Origin: Opitutaceae bacterium
GTDB lineage: Bacteria; Verrucomicrobiota; Verrucomicrobiia; Opitutales; Opitutaceae
Length of the DNA stretch: 64,000 bases
NCBI GenBank assembly: GCA_041395105.1
Contig: JAWLBB010000003.1
Span: forward strand, 1 to 64,000
Direction: 5' to 3'
Shown: in pieces, positions 43,876 through 52,358 of the stretch
Numbering within the stretch: the first letter of the stretch is position 1
Layout: every line of letters starts with the position of its first letter
Notes under the pieces: model-generated
Database searches by the model: none
Told to the model about the DNA's origin: nothing
The model's input: only the letters and a program-made list of their open reading frames with translations
Program-made: the position numbers and the translations under genes

Positions 43876-45039
43876 TCAGGAAAGGGTTTCGAGAAATGAC
43901 ACCAAGCCCGTCGCAGTCACGGTCTTGGACAGGGGGTAGGATCTTCCTCCGGGAATAAGGATCACACCCCGGTCCGCCTCGAGCGTGTCCATGCTTTCGA
44001 CGAGCCCTGGAGTCAGTTTGGGCGAGAGCGTGCGCTTGATTTCCACCGCGAGGATTTCGCCGCCGGCCTTCTCGATGACGAGATCCACCTCCGCGCCTGC
44101 ATGAGTCCGGTAATGAGTGGCGGTCGCGCCCGTCGGGAGACTCCCCAGAATTTGCTCGATGCAAAAGCCTTCCCATGAAGCACCGCAGAGAGGATGCCCG
44201 AGCACCTGTTCCAGATTGGATAGTCCGGCGAGGGTGTGGAGGATTCCGCTGTCTCGCCAATACACTTTAGGTGATTTGACCAGGCGCTTCCCGGCGTTGC
44301 GCGTCCACGGCGGGAGCGAACGTACGAGATACAGGCCTTCGAGCAGATCGAGATAGCGGCGGGCAGTCTTGCCGTCGATCCCAAGCGATCCCGCCAGCTT
44401 GCTGAGATTGATCGTCGCGCCTTGCTGGTGGGCGAGCATGGTGCAGAAACGGCGGAGAACGACAGGCGTCGCGGTGATGCCTTGTTGCGGCAGATAGCGC
44501 TCCACGTAGCTGGTGATGAAATCCTCCCGCCACTGGATCGAGCTTTCCTCATCGGGCGCCAGGTTGCTGTCCGGGTAGCCGCCGCGTTCCCAGAGCGTCT
44601 GGAGGGACTCGTCCGGCCCGGGGAGTTCCAGAAGCCCGAGCGGGCAGAGTTCCAGGTAGCTGATCCGGCCGGCCAGCGTTTCGGAGCTTTGCTGGAGAAG
44701 CTCCGGCGAGGCGGAACCGAGAAGAAGAAAATGTCCCGCCTTTTCTCCCGCCCGCCGGCGCTCGTCGATCAGGCTTCGCAACACTGGGAAGAGATCCGGC
44801 GCGCGCTGGACTTCGTCGAGGATTACCAGCTGGCCGCCGAAGCCCGAAAGATATAGCTCCGGGTCCGAGAGTTTCGCCAGATCCGAGGGGCGTTCCAGAT
44901 CCAGGTAGTGGCGTGGCTTGCCGGGATCCAGCCCTCTGGCCAAGGTGGTTTTCCCCACCTGACGCGATCCCAGTAACGCAACCGCCGGCGACTGTTGGAG
45001 CCGTTTGAGCAGGGTCGATGTCAGCTTTCGAGGGATCAC
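43876..45039 (-). CDS. AAA_14/DUF4143 family ATPase
   Basis: 387 residues from a GTG start with AAGG upstream. Walker A is LLGSRQVGKTT (22-32), Walker B LVILDEVQRAPD (71-82) and sensor LLLGSAS. The C-terminal DUF4143 half starts near SYVERYLPQQG and includes a small winged helix (LSKLAGSLGIDGKTARRYLD) and an endonuclease-like strand pattern (AEVDLVIEK-x-GGEILAVEIK, i.e. E/D...E-x-K). The family is common and poorly characterised, sometimes counted with toxins or DNA-linked ATPases. All motifs look intact. Confidence 0.82.
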   Translation of the reverse strand: MIPRKLTSTLLKRLQQSPAVALLGSRQVGKTTLARGLDPGKPRHYLDLERPSDLAKLSDPELYLSGFGGQLVILDEVQRAPDLFPVLRSLIDERRRAGEKAGHFLLLGSASPELLQQSSETLAGRISYLELCPLGLLELPGPDESLQTLWERGGYPDSNLAPDEESSIQWREDFITSYVERYLPQQGITATPVVLRRFCTMLAHQQGATINLSKLAGSLGIDGKTARRYLDLLEGLYLVRSLPPWTRNAGKRLVKSPKVYWRDSGILHTLAGLSNLEQVLGHPLCGASWEGFCIEQILGSLPTGATATHYRTHAGAEVDLVIEKAGGEILAVEIKRTLSPKLTPGLVESMDTLEADRGVILIPGGRSYPLSKTVTATGLVSFLETLS

Positions 45040-45124
45040 TTTACCTTGAAATTGCGGAATCGATTCCTAAAATTCAAGCCCGAATGTCATGCATTGTGTA
45101 GCGCTCCAGCGCGAAACGCTCGGT

Positions 45125-45310
45125 CGTGGCCAACACCCAACATCCAACATCTCCGCCGCAAACAGGTCCCGACGCCGCCTCGCGGGCCGGGACAAGACGG
45201 TTCGGAGGTGTGTCACGATCTCCTTCGTCCCACCTTCGACCTTCAGACCTTCGACTATTCCCCACCTCCCGCCTGTCCCGGCGCATCAGATGACGTCGGG
45301 AGCGGCTCCG
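45125..45310. repeat. REP-like repeat cluster
   Basis: GTGGCCAACACCCAACATCC near 45125, GACGCCGCCTCGCGGGCCGG near 45170, ACCTTCGACCTTCAGACCTT near 45235 (also near 39930) and TGTCCCGGCGCATCAGATGA-CGTCGGGA near 45273. They are shared with 37532, 39870 and 43690 and form imperfect CCCGGC/GTCGGG hairpins. Confidence 0.5.
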
Positions 45311-45384
45311 ATATCCCGATCTCGCTCCAATTCCTGATCGGCGCGTTTTCAAGCAAAGGCCTGGCAGAGCAAACCCATTTCCCC

Positions 45385-45537
45385 AGACAAGCCGTAGCAT
45401 GCTACGTATTCTTTATTCACCAAAAAACAAACGGTGGCACCGTTCGTTTCGGAAAATCCGGGCAAACCTGACCAGGCTTAAAGCCCTCCATGGACACCTG
45501 ATCAAACAACTGAAGTCTGAACGATGACCCCTTCTGG
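45385..45537. mobile_element. Family C element, copy 2
   Basis: It contains the perfect palindrome CGTAGCATGCTACG (45393-45406) followed by TATTCTTT, and a second near-perfect palindrome AAACAAACGGTG/CACCGTTCGTTT (45425-45449). It ends GTCTGAACGATGACCCCTT just before the lipoprotein stop, as the copy at 41655-41831 does. Confidence 0.5.
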
Positions 45538-45542
45538 ACCTG

Positions 45543-48494
45543 TCAGTATTGGCTGCCCCATCGGACCCGGCTGGATCCCGGGCCGGTGTCAATGTTGTAT
45601 CCGTGCTGGTGGGCCCATTCAGTGGCAATGGATCCGAGCCGGGCGTTCCCGCAATTGAGATAATCCTCCGCCAGGGTCCGGTTGCCGTAAAGGAAGAGAA
45701 GGTCGCGAAGATCTGGGATTCGGGAGGCATCCCCGCGACGGATATAGTTGTGGCATGCCTCCACTACGACCGGTGAGATTGACTCGTCATGCGGGACGAG
45801 GGAAATGCCTCCGAGTACATCACCCATCCTCTCGGGAGTGGCGTGCTTGTCGCCCGCTTCGGCGATCAGATCACTCCAGGTGGTTCGGCCCAGTTTGACT
45901 TCCGCCGCGAGTCGGACGGAGATAAGGCGTGCCTTGGACGCGATGGTTTCGAGCGTTTCGGGGTCCCGGATGCGTGCCAGAATCAATTTGGAAACCCCAC
46001 GGTCGCTTGTCTTGATCGCGACCCGGACAAGCTCATCGGTCGACCTCAGCCGCCGCACCGCTTCCTCTCGAATGACATCGTAGTGAGACGTCAGGGCGAG
46101 GTTTCTCAACTCGGTCTGATCGGCGATCAACGCGACGGCGGCGGTGCGCGTTTTGAGTTCTTCCTGTGCCTCCAGGGCCCGCGAGAAGGGCAGTTCGGTC
46201 TCAAGAGATTCCTGATAAGTCCTGACCGGCTGGTCGCGGGAGAAGACAGCCTCGATGTCCACACGCCTCGTCCAGCTGGTGTTGCGGAGCCGACTCATCG
46301 CAGCCTCTCGATAACGTTTCCTGCCGTCGGCCTCGACGATGTGAGCAAGGATGGCGGGATCACTGACCCGCTCGAGTGCCTTGTCGCGTTCGTAGTCGCT
46401 TTCGGCCTGCTCGTAGCGCCCGTACCAGAATACGTCATCCTTGATTTCGTAGCGCTGGATATAGCGACCCGCCTGCTCTGGTTCGTCAAGAAAGAGTTCC
46501 TTCATGAGGTCGTCGTCCTCTACCGACTCGATCACAGCTCTCTGGAAGTCGTGGCTACGGTCGGCAAACAGGGTGTCACGCACCCGGTCCGGATCATCCG
46601 ACGAAATCAGGGCCGCCGCCCTTATTTCCAGATAGGGCTCGGCGATAAGCTTTTCCAGGACTTCGGGGTCACGGACGCGCCTCGCAGCGACGGTCCTCTG
46701 TTTCATATCGCTCTTGCCAAGGGCGATCTCGGCCAGAACCGCCTGATCCTCAACCTTCTTGATCGCAACCAGACGGGTCCAGTCGTCAGGGCCGCGGAGT
46801 GCAAGTTCCACGAGGTGATCCTGGTTGGTGATTTTTTGAATCGCATCCGATGCCCGGTAAAATCCTTGCTTCATCAGAAATTGAAAAAGGAACTCCTCGT
46901 CGCAGGTCTCGAGCAGCCGGTTCGTGGCGGGAGAAGCGATTCTGCTGTCCTGATTGTCCAGCAGGCGCGCAAGGATTGTGCAATCGGTGAGCTTGCTGAT
47001 CGCGAAGACTCTGAGCTCAACCGGTACGGCGTGATCCGAGGCGAGTGCCTGCAGGGAATCCTGATCATCGAGTCCCGCGACGGCATCAATGCCCCTTAAG
47101 ATCGACTCGTCGTAGTCGTCGGTATCCAGATTTCTCAGATCTTCCAGATCCGGCGGCTCGCCGAGTTCCGCCAGGCGCTGCCGGGCCGCCCGTTGAGTAT
47201 TGTCCCACCAGTCGCCATCCGTGGTGGCGATCCGGTTGAGCAGTTCGAGATCCTCCAGACCACGGATTGCCTTCTGCCGCATCCAGTCGCGCGAGTCATT
47301 CTCTGCGGCATGGGCGAGGACCTCCTGATTCATTGTCCGATTGACGGCTGCCGCTGTCCCGAATTCCTGGGCAGTCCCGTTGATGTATAGGGTTTGCCGA
47401 CCGTAATAGTGGTCCCGGTATTCGCGCCCCGCGTTGACGTAGAGATCCTTCCAGAACGGGTCGTTGAATGGGACGACTTCGCATAGACCGGCCGCTGCAG
47501 CGAGCTGCACGTCAGGGTCATCCCGGTCCAACAACTCCCTCAGGACGGCGGGATCCCGAATTGCCAGGGTCGCTGCGACCCGAACCCGCTTGACAGGATC
47601 GGTTTCCGCCAGCTGCCGCAGCAGCAATGGATCATCAAGACTGTTGACGGCGCTTATCCTCACCTCTGGATCGGGATCGCTTCCTGCCCGGTCTCTGGCA
47701 AAATCGGGATCGGAGATGCGGTCCATAGCGATGGTCCGGACTTCCCATGTATCCTGGCTCGCTGCGATGGCTCGAAGCGATTCCGGATCGGTGATTCGGA
47801 CGACTGCAGCTCGTCGGTTCATCCAGTGTTCAGCCTGCACGGCAACCCGTGCGAGTTGGGTCGAGTCCTCAAGTCTTTCGATTACGCCTGGCGCCATATC
47901 GAGGTCCAGGCACCGGATAAGGTAGTCAGCCCGTTTCTCATCGTCAGCAAGGCGGTCGACGGCCACGCGGCGTGCGAGCCACGAGGTATTCGATGTGGCA
48001 ATCTCAACAAGGATGTCCTGATCGCTGATCCGTTCGACAGCCGCCTTCCGCAGCCTGCGATCGCCGAATTTCTCGGCCAGATTCAGCAGCATCACATCGT
48101 CCTCCAGGCAGGAGATCGCGTCTTTTCGCGTGGAATGGGCTTTGGCTTCCGCGGCAACCTTGCCCAGATTGGCGGGATCCCTGATTCGGAAGACAGCCTC
48201 CCGGCAAGTCTCGGCAACCTCGTCCGGGTTGAGTAGATATGCCTTCGGGTCGATCGCAAATTCGGTCAGGAGGGTATCGTCGCGGAGTTGGTGGATGGCG
48301 GCGGCCCGCACTCGGGCGACCCGATCATCCCGAGCGATTCGGATCAGACGTTGGGGATCGGATATCCCGGCGATTGCGGCGATCCTTTCGTCAGGGTTCG
48401 CGCTTCGCAAGCTCGGACCGCATCCCGGAGTGATCACCAGCAGAAGACAGCAGGTGAGGACCGGAACAAGAGTATGGGGTTCTGTCTGAACCAT
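45543..48494 (-). CDS. Giant alpha-solenoid (HEAT-like repeat) lipoprotein
   Basis: 983 residues. The signal (LVPVLTCCLLLVITPGC) ends in a lipobox with Cys25, so it is probably lipid-anchored in the envelope. The body is a long series of degenerate repeats of about 23-30 residues of the form R-x-AAV-x-RI-x-DP-x-x-L-x-x-IA, e.g. RRAAVVRITDPESLRAIAAS, VRTIAMDRISDPDFARDRAG and RVAATLAIRDPAVLRELLDR, which matches HEAT/variant leucine-rich repeat solenoids. The C-terminal 80 residues differ (RIPDLRDLLFLYGNRTLAED). Probably a protein-protein scaffold; no enzymatic part. Confidence 0.72.
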   Translation of the reverse strand: MVQTEPHTLVPVLTCCLLLVITPGCGPSLRSANPDERIAAIAGISDPQRLIRIARDDRVARVRAAAIHQLRDDTLLTEFAIDPKAYLLNPDEVAETCREAVFRIRDPANLGKVAAEAKAHSTRKDAISCLEDDVMLLNLAEKFGDRRLRKAAVERISDQDILVEIATSNTSWLARRVAVDRLADDEKRADYLIRCLDLDMAPGVIERLEDSTQLARVAVQAEHWMNRRAAVVRITDPESLRAIAASQDTWEVRTIAMDRISDPDFARDRAGSDPDPEVRISAVNSLDDPLLLRQLAETDPVKRVRVAATLAIRDPAVLRELLDRDDPDVQLAAAAGLCEVVPFNDPFWKDLYVNAGREYRDHYYGRQTLYINGTAQEFGTAAAVNRTMNQEVLAHAAENDSRDWMRQKAIRGLEDLELLNRIATTDGDWWDNTQRAARQRLAELGEPPDLEDLRNLDTDDYDESILRGIDAVAGLDDQDSLQALASDHAVPVELRVFAISKLTDCTILARLLDNQDSRIASPATNRLLETCDEEFLFQFLMKQGFYRASDAIQKITNQDHLVELALRGPDDWTRLVAIKKVEDQAVLAEIALGKSDMKQRTVAARRVRDPEVLEKLIAEPYLEIRAAALISSDDPDRVRDTLFADRSHDFQRAVIESVEDDDLMKELFLDEPEQAGRYIQRYEIKDDVFWYGRYEQAESDYERDKALERVSDPAILAHIVEADGRKRYREAAMSRLRNTSWTRRVDIEAVFSRDQPVRTYQESLETELPFSRALEAQEELKTRTAAVALIADQTELRNLALTSHYDVIREEAVRRLRSTDELVRVAIKTSDRGVSKLILARIRDPETLETIASKARLISVRLAAEVKLGRTTWSDLIAEAGDKHATPERMGDVLGGISLVPHDESISPVVVEACHNYIRRGDASRIPDLRDLLFLYGNRTLAEDYLNCGNARLGSIATEWAHQHGYNIDTGPGSSRVRWGSQY

Positions 48495-48770
48495 GACATC
48501 CGAAGAGGACAGACTTCACTGAAGCGGTGTCGGTTGGGGGAGCGGTGGGATCATGATCTCGAATCGCATCCCTGGTCAACGGCAAAGGCAGGCGCATGAA
48601 TGGGTCACCGAGAGGCTGTCCTGAAAGCGCTGAAACCGCCTCACCGACAAGGGGCGGGCGGTGCTTCGGCAGGCGAAGGCAGAGGTGAGGAAATGGGCAA
48701 CTGCCAAGATCAACAGTCGATGGAAGCGGATCCACTTGCACGCCAGAGCCGCCATAGCGTGGGTCTGGCC

Positions 48771-48954
48771 TGCTCCGTCCAATCCAACCCACAGGCGCTC
48801 AAGGCAAGGAGTAAGGGCTGACCCCATCCGGGCTGCTCCGTCCAATCCAACCCACAGGCGCTCGAGGCAAGGAGTAAGGGCTGACCCCATCCGGGCTCGG
48901 ACCCCATCCGGGCTCCCGACCCCATCCGGGCTCCCGACCCCATCCGGGCTCCCA
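48771..48954. repeat. Nested tandem repeats (2 x 63 bp, then 3 x 18 bp)
   Basis: Units 48771-48833 and 48834-48896 differ by one base and each contain GGAGTAAGGGCTGACCCCAT (family D core). Three 18-bp units ACCCCATCCGGGCTCCCG follow at 48901-48954. The block cuts off the IS481 transposase reading frame and would encode SPDGVG repeats. Confidence 0.7.
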
Positions 48955-48976
48955 GCCGCACCCGACTCGGCGTAAC

Positions 48977-49112
48977 GCCTCAGATACTTGTGCCCGGTCT
49001 TGCGACTGATGCCATGGTCCCGGCACAACTCGCTCAGCGTAAAGCGACCCGTCCGAGCCAGGGTCACAAACTTCAGTTTCTCGTCCATCGGTTCTACTTC
49101 CTTCCAGGGCAT
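48977..49112 (-). pseudogene. N-terminal remnant of an IS481-family transposase
   Basis: MPWKEVEPMDEKLKFVTLAR, then TGRFTLSELCRDHGISRKTG and HKYLRRYAESGA is the conserved helix-turn-helix opening of IS481 transposases. After about 45 codons the frame enters tandem repeats, so the DDE catalytic domain is gone. Confidence 0.75.
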
Positions 49113-49114
49113 AA

Positions 49115-49311
49115 CGCCCTATTCGGAGTGTTGCCGATGTCTTTGGACTTTCTGTTACCGATCTCTCCGGTTCATACCGATCCCGCCGATCCATCGCACC
49201 ATGACCACTGCGAGATCTTTTACTTTTGCGTATTGACCCCTTTCTGGCGCCCTATTCGGAGTGTTACCGATGTCTTTGGACTATCTGTTACCGATCTCTC
49301 CGGTTCATACC
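49115..49311. repeat. Duplicated IS481 terminal region (2 x 64 bp)
   Basis: Copies 49115-49178 and 49248-49311 share CGCCCTATTCGGAGTGTT, GATGTCTTTGGACT and TGTTACCGATCTCTCCGGTT with two or three mismatches. IS481 ends often carry such repeated transposase-binding words. Between them lies a family B-like end (GGCGCCAGAAAGGGGTCAAT read inverted, 49221-49250). Confidence 0.6.
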
Positions 49312-49321
49312 GTAGGACTTA

Positions 49322-50422
49322 TCAGAACTCCGCATCGGGAGGTTTTGGAATCATTCCCAATAGCTTCATGTGTAAGTCCGTTGTCTTGAGAAATCCTTTC
49401 GATGAGCCTTTTTCGACAAGAACTTGCTCGGGTCTCACTGAAAGGGCCGAGCATACTTCAGTTTTCTTTGGTCCCACGGCATCGTCGGCTCGGCAGTTGG
49501 CTACCACCAGGAGCCGCCTCGTCTCGTCTCGTTGCAGCGACTGGGTCAAAATCTTGTTGATATGTTGGTCTCCGAAGCCGTATCCGATGCATACGATTAA
49601 TCTTGTTTCTAGCGAGTATTTTCGGAGTTCGTAAGCATAGAAAAGGTAAGGATCGGCCGCCTCTAATTTTAGGTCGCGCCCAAAGATCAAATCCATCTTT
49701 TCAGGTGCTATGCCTTCCGTCTGCTCCAAACAGATTAGGTTTCTCGTCGCATCCCGCTTCCAGTTAATGGAGCCGTGGAGCTTGTAGAGGTAGATTTCAG
49801 GCGGAGTCGGCCCTGCGTTGCTGTCCTCGAATCGCTCCCAATCCCAAGGGAACTTTGGCCCGATACCTTCAAATCCCGTCTCAACTCGGAATTCGAGGGT
49901 GTTCAGTCGTTCAACACACAAGTCGTAATTCAGCGAAAATATTCGCAACGGAAATGTCAACCCTCGCTGAAGCGGGATGAGGCCTTGGAAGTAGTCTGCC
50001 AGTGAGATGTCATCGGGTGACACCCAGCTTTTCAATTGATTGAGAATCAGGCGCCTGAAATCCCTCACCTTGGAAAAATCGCCGTCGTCTCCGCGAGAGA
50101 GCGATACGAGCCGCGAATTCCATGAGGCGATAAATGGGTAGAGCGGGTGTTCCTCATTTCGTTCGAGTTCGTAAAGCGTATTGACCAGCGTCTCAATGTT
50201 GTAGGCGACGCCGTCCCTGAATTGCCCCTTGAGCCCGGCTGCGTAATGAATCGCGCTCTTGATATGGTTGTAAAGCGTCGCGTATGGGGACCATTCAGCG
50301 TGGTCTTTGCCGGTCAACAACTCCTCAATGTGGTCAATCATTTGGCCCGACGGCGGGATTTCCGCCTCGGCGCTCGCGCCCGCTCCGAGAAGAAAAATGA
50401 TGTCTTTTGATTTGCTAGTCAT
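49322..50422 (-). CDS. SIR2-family protein (second SIR2 of the operon, next to Argonaute)
   Basis: 366 residues. The NAD-binding loop is FLLGAGASAEAEIP (GAGAS 13-17); Asn165 lies in IFSLNYDLCVE; the catalytic His is likely His216 in YKLHGSINWK; a late helix carries IGYGFGDQHINKILTQSL, the GD-H-x-N motif typical of defence SIR2 (SIR2_2/SIR2-like) domains. Such enzymes deplete NAD when triggered. It starts 7 nt after the Argonaute stop and is the last gene of the operon, so it is the prime candidate for the Argonaute's effector. No APAZ domain is fused to it. Confidence 0.82.
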   Translation of the reverse strand: MTSKSKDIIFLLGAGASAEAEIPPSGQMIDHIEELLTGKDHAEWSPYATLYNHIKSAIHYAAGLKGQFRDGVAYNIETLVNTLYELERNEEHPLYPFIASWNSRLVSLSRGDDGDFSKVRDFRRLILNQLKSWVSPDDISLADYFQGLIPLQRGLTFPLRIFSLNYDLCVERLNTLEFRVETGFEGIGPKFPWDWERFEDSNAGPTPPEIYLYKLHGSINWKRDATRNLICLEQTEGIAPEKMDLIFGRDLKLEAADPYLFYAYELRKYSLETRLIVCIGYGFGDQHINKILTQSLQRDETRRLLVVANCRADDAVGPKKTEVCSALSVRPEQVLVEKGSSKGFLKTTDLHMKLLGMIPKPPDAEF

Positions 50423-50429
50423 ATCCGTA

Positions 50430-52358
50430 TCACAAAAACCACGGTCTCAGGTCATTCACGGCTGGAAGCGGCAATCCCCGTTGCTGACAGTCGTGCACCA
50501 GGTCTGCCACCAACTGACAATAAAATATGGATACCGGCGCACTCTTCGCGTTAAATCCCCGCCAATTCGCTCCGGAGAGGTTCACCAAATCCTGGAGCAA
50601 GATTTCGTCGTTGATTCTGTTGTCATCGGTTATACTCAAAAACTGGAGGTGTGTCGGACCCGGAAACGCCTTAGTTACTGTGGGCTTGTCGGGGAAAATG
50701 CCCTCAAACCATACGAGGTATTCGCAATGACCAAGCTTCACTCGGGTTCCCTCAAATGGAACTAAACTGTTGACGTTGCGGTTGGCTCCGAAAAATCGGC
50801 TTTTGTGGTTTACCTTGACCACCGCAAATTGGCAGTGACCGTTCTGCGTTTGAAGCGCGGCTTCTTGGACGACTTTCTGAATCGCGGTTATCTCGTGCTG
50901 CTTCAGTTTGAATGACGTGTGAATCACTACTCGCGAAAACTCATCTGCACCAGCGGTCAGGACTTGCTTCAGATTCTTCCGGAGCTGATCCAAGTATGTG
51001 TTTTCGTTTTCGCTCTCCCCGAGCACCTGAAGCTTTTGAAACAACCCGCTCGAATCAGTAAGAATTGAAAACGCGGAATATCTTTCGACGACGGTTTCTT
51101 CTTCAGTTTTTCGCAGCTTGTGCGATTGGCTGATGCCAATAATCAAGCTCCGGTCGCCAGCTGGTCGGACTTTCCATGGCCAACCCCCCGCTTTGCAAAA
51201 AATCTGGAGCGCGATGTTGGCGACAGACCATTTGAGAGAGTTCTCATCTTGAATAACCCCCACAGTGCAGACCTGACTTGGCAGCCCCGCGTGGGTGAAG
51301 AGGGCTTTGTGGTTGAGATACCCCTCTTCCTCATCATCGGGTATGATCAAGACTGGAATGCTGGTATTCGCTTTCTGTTCCATTCGCTCTAGAGCGATGG
51401 TCATCGAATCGGTCGAAAAATCTGGAACAACGATGGGGTCTCGGTCGATTCCAATGGGTGTTTTGAACAGACTTTCAAACCCGGGAAAACTGAATCGCTC
51501 ACGTTTGGTGCTTCCTTTGAGAGCGGCGGCAAGCATCCGGGCTGTTTGCCGGTCACGCTCACGGAACACAAACACCAGATTGGGTGATTCCGACAATGGC
51601 CGCAAGGGACCGTTATCCTTTAGCCCCATGAATTGGCTCCGGGATTCATGCCCCCCCTTAAACACATAGCTGCGCGGGCGCAGGCTGGCGGCTGGCATTC
51701 CTTCAGAATCTCGCGCCAACATTACGGGTTCTTTCGCGCCAGGCAGATGGATAGCTGAGACAACTTCGCGACGCTCTTCCAAGAACTCAGTAATTTTCTC
51801 GATCCGATCTACGTAGAAATCCAGATTCCTACGAAATCGCTCGTCGAGGCTGAGACTCAACTGCTGAACACGTCTGGAGAATCTCACTTCGTCCTTCATC
51901 CGAAAATGAAAGTCAGCTAGCACGCCGAACTTCCGAGTTGCACGCATTCGATAGGGTTGAACGACCAGTTGTTCATTCCCCTCCTTATGCGGTCGCATGT
52001 TGAAGTGGATCTCCCTGAGAAAGCCACCCTGCGACAGCCAGAAGTCTTCCGGTGCGAGATTCACTTTGCACTGTTCACCAATTCCTTTGAACAAGGCCCA
52101 AACTGTGAGGTGGTTGTTATAAGAAGGTTCTACGTAGAACGGCTCAAAACCTTCTCGCGGTCTGAATACAACCCAATAGTGGGCGCGATTCTCTGTCTCC
52201 GCCGCCTCCCTCGGCAGCGAATATCGTCGGACGTCGTCTCCCTCCGGGCGATCCTCTTGAGGGTTAGCAACCAGTCTGCGACAGATTTCAAATCTGGGAA
52301 TTTCGCTCACAATTGGAAAAAAATTAAGGTGGATCCGATATTCGTCTGTCGTGTTCAT
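50430..52358 (-). CDS. Catalytically dead, PAZ-less prokaryotic Argonaute
   Basis: 642 residues. Residues about 1-255 look like N-L1-L2 (APAZ-like): FGVLADFHFRMKDEVRFSRR, VQQLSLSLDERFRRNLDFYV. The MID domain (about 258-400) has HKALFTHAGLPSQVCTVGVI and the typical SVANIALQIFCKAGGWPW, the 5'-end pocket region of pAgos. PIWI (400-642) starts LIIGISQS, where the first catalytic Asp is Ser410; VVIHTSFKLKQHE and GANWRGFNAKSAPVSIFYCQ give the later PIWI core. There is no PAZ. The ATG overlaps the preceding stop (ATGA). Expected to be a guide-directed sensor of invading nucleic acid that activates a SIR2 partner. Confidence 0.8.
   Translation of the reverse strand: MNTTDEYRIHLNFFPIVSEIPRFEICRRLVANPQEDRPEGDDVRRYSLPREAAETENRAHYWVVFRPREGFEPFYVEPSYNNHLTVWALFKGIGEQCKVNLAPEDFWLSQGGFLREIHFNMRPHKEGNEQLVVQPYRMRATRKFGVLADFHFRMKDEVRFSRRVQQLSLSLDERFRRNLDFYVDRIEKITEFLEERREVVSAIHLPGAKEPVMLARDSEGMPAASLRPRSYVFKGGHESRSQFMGLKDNGPLRPLSESPNLVFVFRERDRQTARMLAAALKGSTKRERFSFPGFESLFKTPIGIDRDPIVVPDFSTDSMTIALERMEQKANTSIPVLIIPDDEEEGYLNHKALFTHAGLPSQVCTVGVIQDENSLKWSVANIALQIFCKAGGWPWKVRPAGDRSLIIGISQSHKLRKTEEETVVERYSAFSILTDSSGLFQKLQVLGESENENTYLDQLRKNLKQVLTAGADEFSRVVIHTSFKLKQHEITAIQKVVQEAALQTQNGHCQFAVVKVNHKSRFFGANRNVNSLVPFEGTRVKLGHCEYLVWFEGIFPDKPTVTKAFPGPTHLQFLSITDDNRINDEILLQDLVNLSGANWRGFNAKSAPVSIFYCQLVADLVHDCQQRGLPLPAVNDLRPWFL

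Noticed and set aside
45789..47099. 436-codon plus-strand frame opposite the solenoid lipoprotein
   Set aside because: Mirrors the repetitive gene; no start signal or motif.
48901..48954. CRISPR-like array
   Set aside because: The units are directly abutting 18-mers with no spacers and no cas genes nearby.
48576..49112. A 178-residue protein with SPDGVG repeats
   Set aside because: Only the first 45 codons are transposase; the rest is translated tandem DNA repeat.
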